Positions 51,587 through 61,071 of a stretch of DNA of 64,000 bases are shown here, one piece after another. The notes below the pieces were generated by a model. The model had not been told where the DNA came from and did no database searches. It was given only the letters and a program-made list of their open reading frames with translations. The stretch is from positions 128,347-192,346 of the forward strand of contig CASDRB010000005.1 in the NCBI GenBank assembly GCA_949283025.1, written 5' to 3'. Origin of the DNA: an uncultured bacterium. GTDB taxonomy: Bacteria; Bacillota_I; Bacilli_A; RFN20; CAG-826. The translations under genes and the position numbers were made by a program. The first letter of the stretch is position 1, and every line of letters starts with the position of its first letter.

Positions 51587-52859
51587 ATTGTTTTAATCGA
51601 TCTGTTATTTGCTGAGCTTTTTCATATATTTTTTCAATGGGCTCATCTAAATAAAATTTACCATCCATATATAATATTTTCCCATTGACCATCGTCATTT
51701 TTACATCGTCTTTGCCACCTGAATAAACAATGTTTTTAGCAATATTGTTAATTGGCTGCATATTTGGTCTAGTTAAATCAATCATGATAATATCAGCATA
51801 TTTTCCAACCGCTAAAACATCGCAGTCTTTTAAATTCATCGCTTTTGCTCCACCAACCGTAGCCGCTTTTAATATGGTCAGTGCTTGGCCAGCGCTAGGA
51901 TCGTTGTTCAACAATTTTTGTAAAACGCAAGCTAAACGCATTTCATAAAAGAAATCTAATCCATTATTTGATCCAGCTCCGTCAGTGCCAATAGCTAAAT
52001 TTATACCCAGTTTGTGATATTTATCAATTTTAGCTATGCCGGAAGCTAATTTGCTATTGGAGCCTGGGCAAGTGACAATCGATAAATTTCTGTTTTTGAT
52101 AATTTTTAAATCGTTATCGCTCAATTCAACGCCATGAAAAATGCCTCCGCCATAATCAAATAATCCTAATTTTTCCATATATTCGGTCGGCGTTAATCCT
52201 CCATGTCGCTGTTTACATCCTTCCACTTCATTTAATGTCTCGCTTGAATGTGTATAAATTGGACAATGCAATTGATGAGCAGCCTTACTGAGTTCTTTTA
52301 AAATTTCTTCTAGGGCTGTGTATTCGGCATGAAATCCTAAACAATAGCTAACAAGTGGATTATTTTTTGAATTGATGGTGTGATATGCATCGACCATCTC
52401 TTGAACTGACTCACGATATTTTGTAACCGTGCCAAGCAAAACAGCTTTATAACCTATATCAAGGCACGCTTTCATCATTTCTAAAGGATTATAATACATA
52501 TCAAAACAGGCAGTTATACCACTTGTTAAATATTCAGCGATAGAAACTTTACTTAAAATATATTGGTCTTGAGGTTCTATTTTTGCTTCCATTGGAAAAA
52601 TGCAATCATTGAGCCAAGATTGTAAAGGCAAATCATCAGAAATACTTCTAGCAAAAGACATGGCCGAATGAGCGTGAGCATTTTTAAAGCCGGGCATTAA
52701 TAAATTACCGTGGCAATCGATAACTTTTTGACACGATTCAGAATATGGCTTTTTATCAATATAAATAATTCTTTCATCTTCAACAACCAAATCACCTTTA
52801 AAAATGTCTTGGTCGTCACACATCGTCAAAATTCGAGCGTCTTTAAATAAAATTTTCAT
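51579..52859 (-). CDS. Amidohydrolase (methylthioadenosine/S-adenosylhomocysteine deaminase-like)
   Basis: The 426-residue protein belongs to the TIM-barrel amidohydrolases that deaminate MTA, SAH or similar compounds. The metal motif HAHSAM, then HSSETL, GVELSD and GTDGAGSN with the usual spacing, are visible. The MtaD/SsnA branch is a better fit than the guanine deaminases. Exact substrate unknown. It lies upstream of the UlaG-like hydrolase with 10 bases between. The TATAAG-like upstream sequence was not scored. Confidence 0.84.
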   Translation of the reverse strand: MKILFKDARILTMCDDQDIFKGDLVVEDERIIYIDKKPYSESCQKVIDCHGNLLMPGFKNAHAHSAMSFARSISDDLPLQSWLNDCIFPMEAKIEPQDQYILSKVSIAEYLTSGITACFDMYYNPLEMMKACLDIGYKAVLLGTVTKYRESVQEMVDAYHTINSKNNPLVSYCLGFHAEYTALEEILKELSKAAHQLHCPIYTHSSETLNEVEGCKQRHGGLTPTEYMEKLGLFDYGGGIFHGVELSDNDLKIIKNRNLSIVTCPGSNSKLASGIAKIDKYHKLGINLAIGTDGAGSNNGLDFFYEMRLACVLQKLLNNDPSAGQALTILKAATVGGAKAMNLKDCDVLAVGKYADIIMIDLTRPNMQPINNIAKNIVYSGGKDDVKMTMVNGKILYMDGKFYLDEPIEKIYEKAQQITDRLKQFK

Positions 52860-52869
52860 ATGATCCTCC

Positions 52870-53493
52870 TTAATGTTGGTAATCTAAAATTAAAATTTTA
52901 GAATCACCGCTAATGTAATCTTTTAAATTAAATTTACTATCCTTTGTTTTTATAGCAGATGGAAATAATTTTAATAGCGCATCTAACTGGTTTTCATCCT
53001 TATAACCTTTATTATCATAATAATAATGCATCGGCACCATCAATTTTGGTCGGACTTGTTTAAAAATTTCATAAGCTTGCTTAGCTCCTATAGTATAATA
53101 ACCATTGATTGGTATTAAAATCAAATCTGCACCTTTTAATTGTTGAATTTGTTGATAAGTCAAGTCGCAACCAATATCGCCCATATGGACAATTTTATAT
53201 CCCCCAGCATTTAAAATATGAATTTTATTTTGACCACGCAATTTACCATCTTGGTTATCGTGATATGTAGTAATTGATTTGCAATCAATCTCAACATAAT
53301 TTAAAAAGCAAGGTACTCCATCAAAGTTATGATCGTCGTGTTGATGAGAAATATAGACCCGATTGACACTGATAGGTTTTAATTTTAACCCAGGTACGCT
53401 ATTTGGGCGATAAGGATCAAACATAATCTTAATATTATCCCATTCAACAACAAAGCAAGAATGACCTAGCCATGTGACACTGCAATTATTCAT
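52870..53493 (-). CDS. UlaG/UPF0173-like metallo-beta-lactamase-fold hydrolase
   Basis: The 207-residue protein has WLGHSCFVVEW, VYISHQHDDHNFDG and HMGDIG metal-binding segments, and a final PMHYYYDN. It matches the UPF0173/YtkL group of metal-dependent hydrolases. Substrate unknown, cytoplasmic. It starts inside the end of the two-helix membrane protein gene (eight-base overlap) and is followed by the amidohydrolase. Confidence 0.86.
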   Translation of the reverse strand: MNNCSVTWLGHSCFVVEWDNIKIMFDPYRPNSVPGLKLKPISVNRVYISHQHDDHNFDGVPCFLNYVEIDCKSITTYHDNQDGKLRGQNKIHILNAGGYKIVHMGDIGCDLTYQQIQQLKGADLILIPINGYYTIGAKQAYEIFKQVRPKLMVPMHYYYDNKGYKDENQLDALLKLFPSAIKTKDSKFNLKDYISGDSKILILDYQH

Positions 53494-53833
53494 TATTTTT
53501 CACCTTCTTATTTTTATGATATCTAAATACAACCCATTTTATCCAAAATAACAAAGTTAAAATCGATGATACTATCATTGCCATTAAAAAATAAAACGCA
53601 ATAAAATACATAATGATAGTGTAAGGCTTATAAAAATTGCTAATATCGATATTAGGATTGCTTTTTAATGCCTCTTGATAAGATTGATAATCAATGCTTT
53701 GATTATAAATTACAGCAAAAATGATAAAAATAATGCTTGAAATAATCAACATTGAAGTCAATAAAAATGGATAAAACAAATTATTTAATTTTAATTTATT
53801 AATAAAAGAAAGAAATTTATTGTTTTTCATCAT
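53486..53833 (-). CDS. Two-helix membrane protein
   Basis: The 115-residue protein has membrane helices at about 18-40 and 70-95, a Ser/Tyr-rich outer loop and a basic C-terminus. No family is recognised. It overlaps the VanZ-like gene by 17 bases and the UlaG-like gene by eight. The tight packing suggests joint translation. Start may be the second Met. Confidence 0.6.
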   Translation of the reverse strand: MMKNNKFLSFINKLKLNNLFYPFLLTSMLIISSIIFIIFAVIYNQSIDYQSYQEALKSNPNIDISNFYKPYTIIMYFIAFYFLMAMIVSSILTLLFWIKWVVFRYHKNKKVKNNE

Positions 53834-55496
53834 CTTTTCCTTTTTGTTTTTTTGAATAAATTAATTTTACTATCATGATAATCATCCCCAATGTAAACGC
53901 TCCAAAAACAAATCCAACAAAGTCGATAAATATATCTTGAATGGACGCTCCACGCTTAGCAAAAATTTGTAGGAACTCACTCATCCAACCGATAGTAAAT
54001 CCAAATGCGCAAGCAATTAAAAGCGATCTAAATTCATTGTACCAGCGCTTGTTTTTAAATAATAAATACATAGTTAAACCACATAGAATGCCATCGACAA
54101 AAAACAAAAAGAAATGGCCAATAGCTTTTCTAACAAAAGAATGAAAATCATTATAATTATCCTCATTGATAGCTTGTTTTTCGATAATTTTTAAGTTCAA
54201 TTCAACTTTTAAAGATGGATTGGACATCGATGTAATAGTAATGATTGCATCACCTTTTTTTAAAGCGCTTATAACAATCGTTCGACCACCACTTGAAACT
54301 TTTGCTAAATTTTGATCATTGATTGTCGCTATTAAATTTTTGTTAGTTGTATTAGATGGATAAAAAGTTGGAGTTATAGATAAGTTTTTGCCAACCATTA
54401 ATTCAGTGATTGATTCGGTTGCCAAATCCATTTGATTTGCAATTACTTCTTTAACATCAATTTTGATATCTTGATATACTGTTTCATCCATATTTGAAGT
54501 GACACGAATTGTGGCAACTCCTATTTTTTTATATCCGTATATCTTTCCATCGCTATTGACGATAGCGCACAAAACATTGTCGATAACTTCATAAGAAAAA
54601 TTAGTGTCGCTAGGTTGAATACCATTTAAAAATTCAATTTCTATTTGACTAAAATATTTGCTGTTATCGTTTCTTGCTTCATCGATATCATACACAAAAT
54701 TTTCGCCATTGATATTTACTTTAAAATCGTCTTTTGTAAAACCGACTAAAGGATTAGGATTTTCAATAACTTCAATGTCAAATTTTATCTCGTTGCTTTC
54801 TAGATGATTAATATAAATTGTTGCTGTTCCAGCTTGCTTTGCATATATCACACCATCTTTACATATAGCAACTTCCTCATTTGAAGATGAAAAAGATAGT
54901 TTGGTTATATCATAATATCTAATTGCCAATAATGGGTCGTCGTATGTATTGTTGTGTCCTAAAACAATATCGATGTTTTGTGAAGTATTAGTCATCATCG
55001 TATAATCATTTATGCTAGCTTTAAAATCTTGTGGTTTTAATCTTTCCACAATATTAAAGGTATAATATGTTTCCTTTTGATTAGAACGAGCATAAATTTT
55101 TACTTGTTTATTAATAGCGTCTTCGTTGATAGCTTCAACATAGACAGTTTTGCCTTCGCTGACTAAGTTTACTGATTCGCTAGGTTGAGCATAATATTCA
55201 ATTTCTTGGTCGGAAGCGTTTTCTGGAATTAAACTAACATTTAATGATTTTGTGGTCCCGATAACCAAATTATCATCTGAGGTTGAATTGCTAATTTGTA
55301 TATTTTCTAATGGTACGATATCTTGAGAAACTGAAACATTGTCATTGATAAGCCCAGCAAACCAATTAGAAAAAAAATTAGATTGAAGCGATGATAAACC
55401 TCCTGGCAATAATGATTCAAACAAGATAAAAGCATTTAACAAAATTGTTATAGTCAAGCAAATAACAGCAGAAATCTTATGCTTTTTTGTCATCAT
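53817..55496 (-). CDS. VanZ-like membrane protein with Ig-like outer domains
   Basis: The 559-residue protein starts with a membrane helix (about 10-30). An outside part of about 400 residues follows, with repeating bacterial Ig-like units (for example AICKDGVIYAKQAGTATIYI). Four C-terminal membrane helices carry the VanZ signature (GWMSEFLQIFAKRGASIQDIFIDFVGF). VanZ proteins are linked to teicoplanin resistance and often to surface lipids. Fusion to Ig-like domains is unusual and suggests a cell-surface assembly role. It overlaps both neighbours. Confidence 0.8.
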   Translation of the reverse strand: MMTKKHKISAVICLTITILLNAFILFESLLPGGLSSLQSNFFSNWFAGLINDNVSVSQDIVPLENIQISNSTSDDNLVIGTTKSLNVSLIPENASDQEIEYYAQPSESVNLVSEGKTVYVEAINEDAINKQVKIYARSNQKETYYTFNIVERLKPQDFKASINDYTMMTNTSQNIDIVLGHNNTYDDPLLAIRYYDITKLSFSSSNEEVAICKDGVIYAKQAGTATIYINHLESNEIKFDIEVIENPNPLVGFTKDDFKVNINGENFVYDIDEARNDNSKYFSQIEIEFLNGIQPSDTNFSYEVIDNVLCAIVNSDGKIYGYKKIGVATIRVTSNMDETVYQDIKIDVKEVIANQMDLATESITELMVGKNLSITPTFYPSNTTNKNLIATINDQNLAKVSSGGRTIVISALKKGDAIITITSMSNPSLKVELNLKIIEKQAINEDNYNDFHSFVRKAIGHFFLFFVDGILCGLTMYLLFKNKRWYNEFRSLLIACAFGFTIGWMSEFLQIFAKRGASIQDIFIDFVGFVFGAFTLGMIIMIVKLIYSKKQKGKDDEKQ

Positions 55497-56616
55497 CTTT
55501 TTTTATAAACCATCTATTAAAAATAACTTTCAATTTTACATAACCGATTGACAATGGTTTATAAAGCCAAACTACAGCAATTGCTAAAGCAAAGACGACA
55601 ATACCCATTATCCAATCAGTAACTATATAATCAGAAACATTGACAAAAATATTGTTATTGGAAAGTAAATATATCAATCCAAATCCAAGACCATAACCAA
55701 CAATAGTAGCACCCATGAAAACCATTGGAAAAATAAGTTTTAAAGGCTTTTGATTGATTTTTTCTTTAATTTCATCATATGTTGAAGCAACAACATAAAC
55801 ATGTATGAAGAAAAAGACAATATCTAAAACAATTAATATTGCAGCGATTACTTCACTGTTTTCTCTTATTAGATAAATTGATGAAAAAGAACAAACGCTT
55901 AAAAATATGGAAAATAATCCAACAAATAAGTAATACACTAATAATTCTTTTAGCATCGTCTTCCATCCATAGACAGTAGAGGCTGTTTCGCTTTTTAATG
56001 AAGGTTCAATATTATTTTTATCATGAGCAATAATATCAATTGTTAAATCATCTTGTTTTTCTTTGATTGATTCGATATTGGTTAATTTTATATCTTCAGT
56101 TGATGAATCATAAATAAATATTGTCATATTTTCTTTATGCTCTTCAATTACTTTTTCAATTAATTCACGATGTGTTTTATTGATTTCTTCATCATAATCA
56201 ATTAATAAATAACAGACATTATATTGTTGCAAAACCTCGATTATTTTAGTAATTTTATCAATTTTTTGTTCATCATTTTGCAATGGCAGCTCTTTAAATT
56301 GGCTAAGGGCAGACTTTAATTGCTTTCTTGTTTTATCTTTAAAAGACAAAGGCAAAACAAAAATAGCGTTAAGTTTGATGATTTGTGAGTTGATATTTAA
56401 AACAAACGCATAGCGCAAGTCATCGTTTAAAGGATATAGACAAAAATCATCGATATAAAATTCGCCTCCCTTTACCATCTGGCCTTTGATTGACAAAACT
56501 TCAAAAAGCATTTTTTGATCTAAACGAAAATATTTTATACCTTTATCAAATTCAAAATTCAGTATAGCTTCTTGCTTTTTACTTATATTTACTTTAATGT
56601 TACTCAACTTGACCAT
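55477..56616 (-). CDS. Membrane protein with soluble N-terminal domain, unknown
   Basis: The first 220 residues are soluble with no recognised fold. Four membrane helices follow (about 226-248, 256-278, 297-320 and 333-355), ending in a basic tail. It overlaps the VanZ-like gene by 20 bases, so the two are coupled and may form one complex. No motif identifies it. No ribosome-binding site was noted. Confidence 0.6.
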   Translation of the reverse strand: MVKLSNIKVNISKKQEAILNFEFDKGIKYFRLDQKMLFEVLSIKGQMVKGGEFYIDDFCLYPLNDDLRYAFVLNINSQIIKLNAIFVLPLSFKDKTRKQLKSALSQFKELPLQNDEQKIDKITKIIEVLQQYNVCYLLIDYDEEINKTHRELIEKVIEEHKENMTIFIYDSSTEDIKLTNIESIKEKQDDLTIDIIAHDKNNIEPSLKSETASTVYGWKTMLKELLVYYLFVGLFSIFLSVCSFSSIYLIRENSEVIAAILIVLDIVFFFIHVYVVASTYDEIKEKINQKPLKLIFPMVFMGATIVGYGLGFGLIYLLSNNNIFVNVSDYIVTDWIMGIVVFALAIAVVWLYKPLSIGYVKLKVIFNRWFIKKDDDKKA

Positions 56617-56655
56617 GCTTATATTTTAGCGGATTTATTTTTAAAAATAAACAAT

Positions 56656-57177
56656 TTAGCCATTCGAGTTATTTTGATGATTATGGAATATAGAAATTTT
56701 ATTGATAGTTAAAATTAAAATATAACCAACAACACTGCAGCACAACGCTTGTATTAAATCAAATAAACTTGACATATAAGCGCCTAATCCAAAATAAATC
56801 CAATAGCAAATAAAATAAACGAAAACGCTGATTAATTCTCCAAGCAAAATAACTATAAGTTTAATATATTTTTTAAAGTGAACATATGTAAATCCTATAA
56901 ATAAACACATTAATCCCTTTCCCACAATCGTAAAAGGGATATATTGAACACCGCCCAAAGTTAAATCGGCTAAACTGCCAGACACAATGCCGACAAAAGC
57001 GCCACTAAATGGACCAATAAAGACACAACTAATGATTGAAAATATATCACCAAAATTCAAATACCCCGCCCCATTTGCGTAAGGAATAGGCAAAAATATA
57101 GTGACAACATATCCACAAGTAGTCATAACTGATGTAAAAACAATATTAAAAATTATTTTATTTTTTGTTTGCATCAA
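56656..57177 (-). CDS. ECF transporter S component
   Basis: The 173-residue protein has five or six membrane helices and the plan of an energy-coupling-factor S component: an N-terminal KIxFN-like start, GYLNFGDIF, then GxxxGxxSGSLAD and VGKGLMC. S components capture a vitamin or similar small molecule and use a shared EcfAAT energy module, not present here. The substrate is not clear. It overlaps the end of the GH3 gene by 20 bases. Confidence 0.75.
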   Translation of the reverse strand: MMQTKNKIIFNIVFTSVMTTCGYVVTIFLPIPYANGAGYLNFGDIFSIISCVFIGPFSGAFVGIVSGSLADLTLGGVQYIPFTIVGKGLMCLFIGFTYVHFKKYIKLIVILLGELISVFVYFICYWIYFGLGAYMSSLFDLIQALCCSVVGYILILTINKISIFHNHQNNSNG

Positions 57178-59482
57178 TTATTTTTTTAATTCCTTTTAAA
57201 TAATGCCCGTTCAAGCAATCGATTAATCCTAAAACAAAATCGATTGTCATCCCTTGCTCGCTACCAAAAGTTACCAATCCTCTCATCGGCAAATCATTTA
57301 AAGATAAAAGCATAAAATTTAATGTTTCATCATCTTTGTCCGGGAATGATTTTTTTAAAATTTGGCAAATCCTTTTATATAAAATGCGTCCTAAATAGCA
57401 AGATCTAACTTCTTTTAATGTCGTATTTAAATCAAAATTACCTTTTATGGAATTATCTTTTATTGGGGTTGGTTTAATATTTAATTCAAAAGGATATGGT
57501 TTAATGTTTTCTTCACCGACAATATCAATATTATATCTAAATATAATATCTTGACTTGATGTTGCTAAACATATAGTGTAATTACCAGTTTTAATAACAT
57601 AATCGTCTTTTACATCGCTATAATAAGTAAACATTTCATCGACAATGTCCATTTCAACATCGATTTTTTGATGCGGAGATACATAAACTTTTTTAAAACC
57701 TTTTAATTGTTTAAAAGGATTTTGATGATCATCCACATATAATTGAATTAAACATTTACCTCCCATATCAGATACATTTTCGATGGTAAATGTGATTTTA
57801 TTTTCTAAAAATTTAAAATTGTGATATTTAAATTTTGAATAAGACAATCCATGGCCAAAGCAAAACAATGGATCGATATTTTGACTTTGATAATAACGAT
57901 ATCCGACATACATCCCCTCATTATATAAAACTGATTTATGGACATCTGGATAATTTGATTTTAAATATGTGTCATTTAATGATTTTGGCCAAGTTTCTGC
58001 TAAATGACCACATGGCGATGAAAAACCATAAATGATATCTCGCAGCGCTTCTCCGCCCATGCTGCCGCATAAATATGGAATTAAAACACCTTTTATTTTA
58101 TTAATAAATGGCAGTTCTACCGGCGCGCCAACTTGCAAGACAATTACTATGTTTTGATTAACTTCATAAATCTCATCAATTAAATCAATAAACCAAGAAG
58201 ATAATGACATGTTATGACGATCAAATCCTTCCGATTCTTGAGAATTAAATAAACCGGCAAATAAAATTACTTTATCAGCATTTTTGGCTACATCTTTTGC
58301 TTGCTTAAGCAAATATTCGTTAGTCGACTCGCTTTTAATATCGTATCCATCAGCATAAACAAATTCGTCATTATTTTTTATAAACGCTTCATAACAAGAT
58401 GTTATTTTGCTATTGGAGATATAAGAAGAGCCACCGCCTTGGCAATGCATCTTTTTAGCGAATTGACCAATTACAGCCACTTTTTCATTTTTCTTAATTG
58501 GCAAAATATCATCATCGTTTTTTGCTAAAACAATTGATTCTAATGCCACTTTTTTAGCTATAGAATAAATATCGCATTCATCGTAATCTGGATTAATTGA
58601 ATCGTTTTGATGATCCATTATAAAATTAAAAATTGGTAAAACTGCTTTATTTATTTCTTCTTCGCTTATCTTATGTTCATAATAAGCTTTTAAAATCGTT
58701 TTACGGACATATAAATTGTGGCCAGGCATTTGCAAATTTAATCCGTTTTTAAAAGACGCTACCGGATCAAAACATGCACCCCAATCCGAAACGACAAAAC
58801 CATTAAAATTAAATCGATTACGAAGGGCTTTATTTAATAAATAATCATTTTGGCAACCATATTCACCATTGACCCGATTATAGCAACCCATCACTGCTTC
58901 AACATCCAAAGATTTGCAAATCAAAGCAAAACTTTTTAAATATAAATCATTTAGGGTTTGCATATCGACTTCGCTAGAATACACAAAGCGGTTTGTTTCT
59001 TGCGAATTGCAGGCGTAATGTTTTAAACATGCACCAACATTTTGAGACTGCACGCCTTTACAAAATCCTAAACCTAACATTCCACTTAAAAATGGATCTT
59101 CACTAAAATATTCAAAATTGCGGCCGCATAAAGGATGACGTTTAATGTTTAAACCAGGTCCTAATAACAAACCAACTTGATTATGATTTGCTTGTTTAGC
59201 AATGTTTAAACCTTCTAAATACAATAATTCTGGATCAAAACTGCAACTAGACAAACATGCGGGTGGAAAAACAACCGCTTCATGGCATCCATAACAACCA
59301 ATGCCATCTTCTTTTAAATATTCTTTTCTTAAACCATGAGGACCATCGCTCATCCATATGGATTTAATATTTAATCTTTCAATCGGATTTGTTTGCCAAG
59401 AATTTTTCCCATCAAACAATGATAATTTTTCTTCAATGGTTAATTGATTAAATAAATCTTGGTATCGGTTGATATTGGACAT
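57158..59482 (-). CDS. Glycoside hydrolase family 3, beta-glucosidase type
   Basis: The 774-residue enzyme has a GH3 barrel with KHYACNSQET near 154-163 and the nucleophile Asp in VSDWGA (D233). A second domain and a C-terminal fibronectin-like part (about 560-660) follow, then a short helical tail. It should cut terminal beta-linked glucose or related sugars. There is no signal peptide, so it acts inside the cell on imported glycosides. An AAGGAGA ribosome-binding site precedes the ATG. It lies two bases from the thioesterase gene. Confidence 0.9.
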   Translation of the reverse strand: MSNINRYQDLFNQLTIEEKLSLFDGKNSWQTNPIERLNIKSIWMSDGPHGLRKEYLKEDGIGCYGCHEAVVFPPACLSSCSFDPELLYLEGLNIAKQANHNQVGLLLGPGLNIKRHPLCGRNFEYFSEDPFLSGMLGLGFCKGVQSQNVGACLKHYACNSQETNRFVYSSEVDMQTLNDLYLKSFALICKSLDVEAVMGCYNRVNGEYGCQNDYLLNKALRNRFNFNGFVVSDWGACFDPVASFKNGLNLQMPGHNLYVRKTILKAYYEHKISEEEINKAVLPIFNFIMDHQNDSINPDYDECDIYSIAKKVALESIVLAKNDDDILPIKKNEKVAVIGQFAKKMHCQGGGSSYISNSKITSCYEAFIKNNDEFVYADGYDIKSESTNEYLLKQAKDVAKNADKVILFAGLFNSQESEGFDRHNMSLSSWFIDLIDEIYEVNQNIVIVLQVGAPVELPFINKIKGVLIPYLCGSMGGEALRDIIYGFSSPCGHLAETWPKSLNDTYLKSNYPDVHKSVLYNEGMYVGYRYYQSQNIDPLFCFGHGLSYSKFKYHNFKFLENKITFTIENVSDMGGKCLIQLYVDDHQNPFKQLKGFKKVYVSPHQKIDVEMDIVDEMFTYYSDVKDDYVIKTGNYTICLATSSQDIIFRYNIDIVGEENIKPYPFELNIKPTPIKDNSIKGNFDLNTTLKEVRSCYLGRILYKRICQILKKSFPDKDDETLNFMLLSLNDLPMRGLVTFGSEQGMTIDFVLGLIDCLNGHYLKGIKKIIDANKK

Positions 59483-59483
59483 A

Positions 59484-60194
59484 TTAAATCTCCTTATATT
59501 TTAATTGACTTGCAAAAACAACTTTATCATCTACTTTGCCGACAATATAAGATGTTGTGTCTAGGCTATTTATATATAAATCTAATTTTTCTTTTTCTTT
59601 TACTTCGTGCATGTATTCTATATGCAATGATTGAATTTGATGCTTTTTATAAAAGTCTGAATCGAATACATTTAAAATATATTCAATATAACAAGTGTTA
59701 TTCATGTGACCATTAACGTCACAATCAGTATATTTAATAATATTGGATTCTTTAAAAGTTAATGGGGCATCGATATTTATTTTTTTAGGTAACGGCAAAT
59801 CATCATCAAATTTTTGATATGGTATATCTAATGATACATCGGCAATGTTTCTTGTTTTAGCATCTATTAATGCCCAAATAGAAACCAATTTTATAATGGC
59901 TTTGCCATTTTTATCAATTATTTTAGCGTACCGAGGATAAATAATGCGCATCGTTTTATGAGGATAAGTCATTATTTCTACCGTTTCTTGATAATCAGGA
60001 AGACGATCAAATTCGACATACGCTCTTGATACGACCCACATCAAGTTATGCTCTTGACCGTATGATTTGCCAATATGCAAAGATTCGCAATCAAAAACCG
60101 CAGCATCTTGAAACATTTTAAAAAAAGATGATATTTTTAATTTTGAAAGACAATCAGCATCACTACAATTGATAAACACTTTTTGTTTATACAT
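59484..60194 (-). CDS. Acyl-ACP thioesterase (hotdog fold)
   Basis: The 236-residue protein has two hotdog segments. The N-terminal DAAVFDCESLHIG with WVVSRAYVEFDRLP, and the second SNIIKYTDCDVNGHMNNTCYIEY, match acyl-ACP thioesterases that release fatty acids from acyl carrier protein. It may end or trim fatty acid synthesis. It follows aguB by one base, and is followed by the GH3 gene, so the operon mixes polyamine and general metabolism. Confidence 0.85.
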   Translation of the reverse strand: MYKQKVFINCSDADCLSKLKISSFFKMFQDAAVFDCESLHIGKSYGQEHNLMWVVSRAYVEFDRLPDYQETVEIMTYPHKTMRIIYPRYAKIIDKNGKAIIKLVSIWALIDAKTRNIADVSLDIPYQKFDDDLPLPKKINIDAPLTFKESNIIKYTDCDVNGHMNNTCYIEYILNVFDSDFYKKHQIQSLHIEYMHEVKEKEKLDLYINSLDTTSYIVGKVDDKVVFASQLKYKEI

Positions 60195-60195
60195 A

Positions 60196-61071
60196 TTATT
60201 TGTCCTTTTTAATAGCGCTCAATTTGCAAATATCATGATATAAATCAACTCTACGATCTCTAAAAACTCCCCAATTAACTCTTTCTTTATTAATATCATC
60301 TAAATCAAATTCAGCAATGATAAACCCTTCTGAATCTCTATCCATTTCTTTAATCTTATTACCATAGTAATCACTAATAAAAGATGATCCAAAAAAGGTC
60401 ATAGAAGAATCATCTTGAATCTCGGTACCAATTCGATTGGAAGCAATGACAGGAATAATATTAGCGGCACTATGGCCAAGCATTGTGTTTTGCCAATGAG
60501 CCTTGCTATCTTTTGGCAAAACTGGTTCGCTGCCAATCGCAGTTGGATAAAATAATAATTCTGCTCCTTGTAAAGTCATTATTCTTGCCGCTTCAGGAAA
60601 CCACTGATCCCAACAAATTCCGACTCCAATAATCCCATATTTAGTGTTAAAAGTTTTAAATCCGGTATCACCAGGAGAAAAATAAAATTTTTCTTCATAA
60701 CATTGGCCAGTAGGAATATGAGATTTTCGATATAAATCAATAATTGTTCCATCAGCGTCAATAACAACTAATGAATTAAAATAAGCATTGCCATCTTTTT
60801 CAAAAAAAGAAATCGGAAGAACAACTTGCAATTCTTTAGCTAATTTTTGAAAATGCTTTATCGTAGAAGAATTATTTAATTCTTCAGCCAAATCAAACAA
60901 CTCATATTTTTCAGTTTGGCAAAAATAAGTAGTTTCAAATAATTCTTGTAGCAAAATGATATTAGCGCCTGCATGATGGGCTTTTCTTATCAGTTCAGTT
61001 GCTTTATCTATATTTTCTTTTTTGTTTGAACAACACGCCATTTGAGTTGCCGCTACTTTGACTAAACGCAT
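60196..61071 (-). CDS. aguB: N-carbamoylputrescine amidohydrolase
   Basis: AguB hydrolyses N-carbamoylputrescine to putrescine, CO2 and ammonia. The nitrilase triad is clear: E43 in LLQELFETTYF, K116 in DLYRKSHIPTG and C153 in GICWDQWFPE. The FETTYF and SHIPTG segments are typical of AguB over other nitrilases. Length (291) is usual. It is one base from the ADC-AguA fusion gene, which makes its substrate, so the pair forms a complete route from arginine to putrescine. Confidence 0.95.
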   Translation of the reverse strand: MRLVKVAATQMACCSNKKENIDKATELIRKAHHAGANIILLQELFETTYFCQTEKYELFDLAEELNNSSTIKHFQKLAKELQVVLPISFFEKDGNAYFNSLVVIDADGTIIDLYRKSHIPTGQCYEEKFYFSPGDTGFKTFNTKYGIIGVGICWDQWFPEAARIMTLQGAELLFYPTAIGSEPVLPKDSKAHWQNTMLGHSAANIIPVIASNRIGTEIQDDSSMTFFGSSFISDYYGNKIKEMDRDSEGFIIAEFDLDDINKERVNWGVFRDRRVDLYHDICKLSAIKKDK

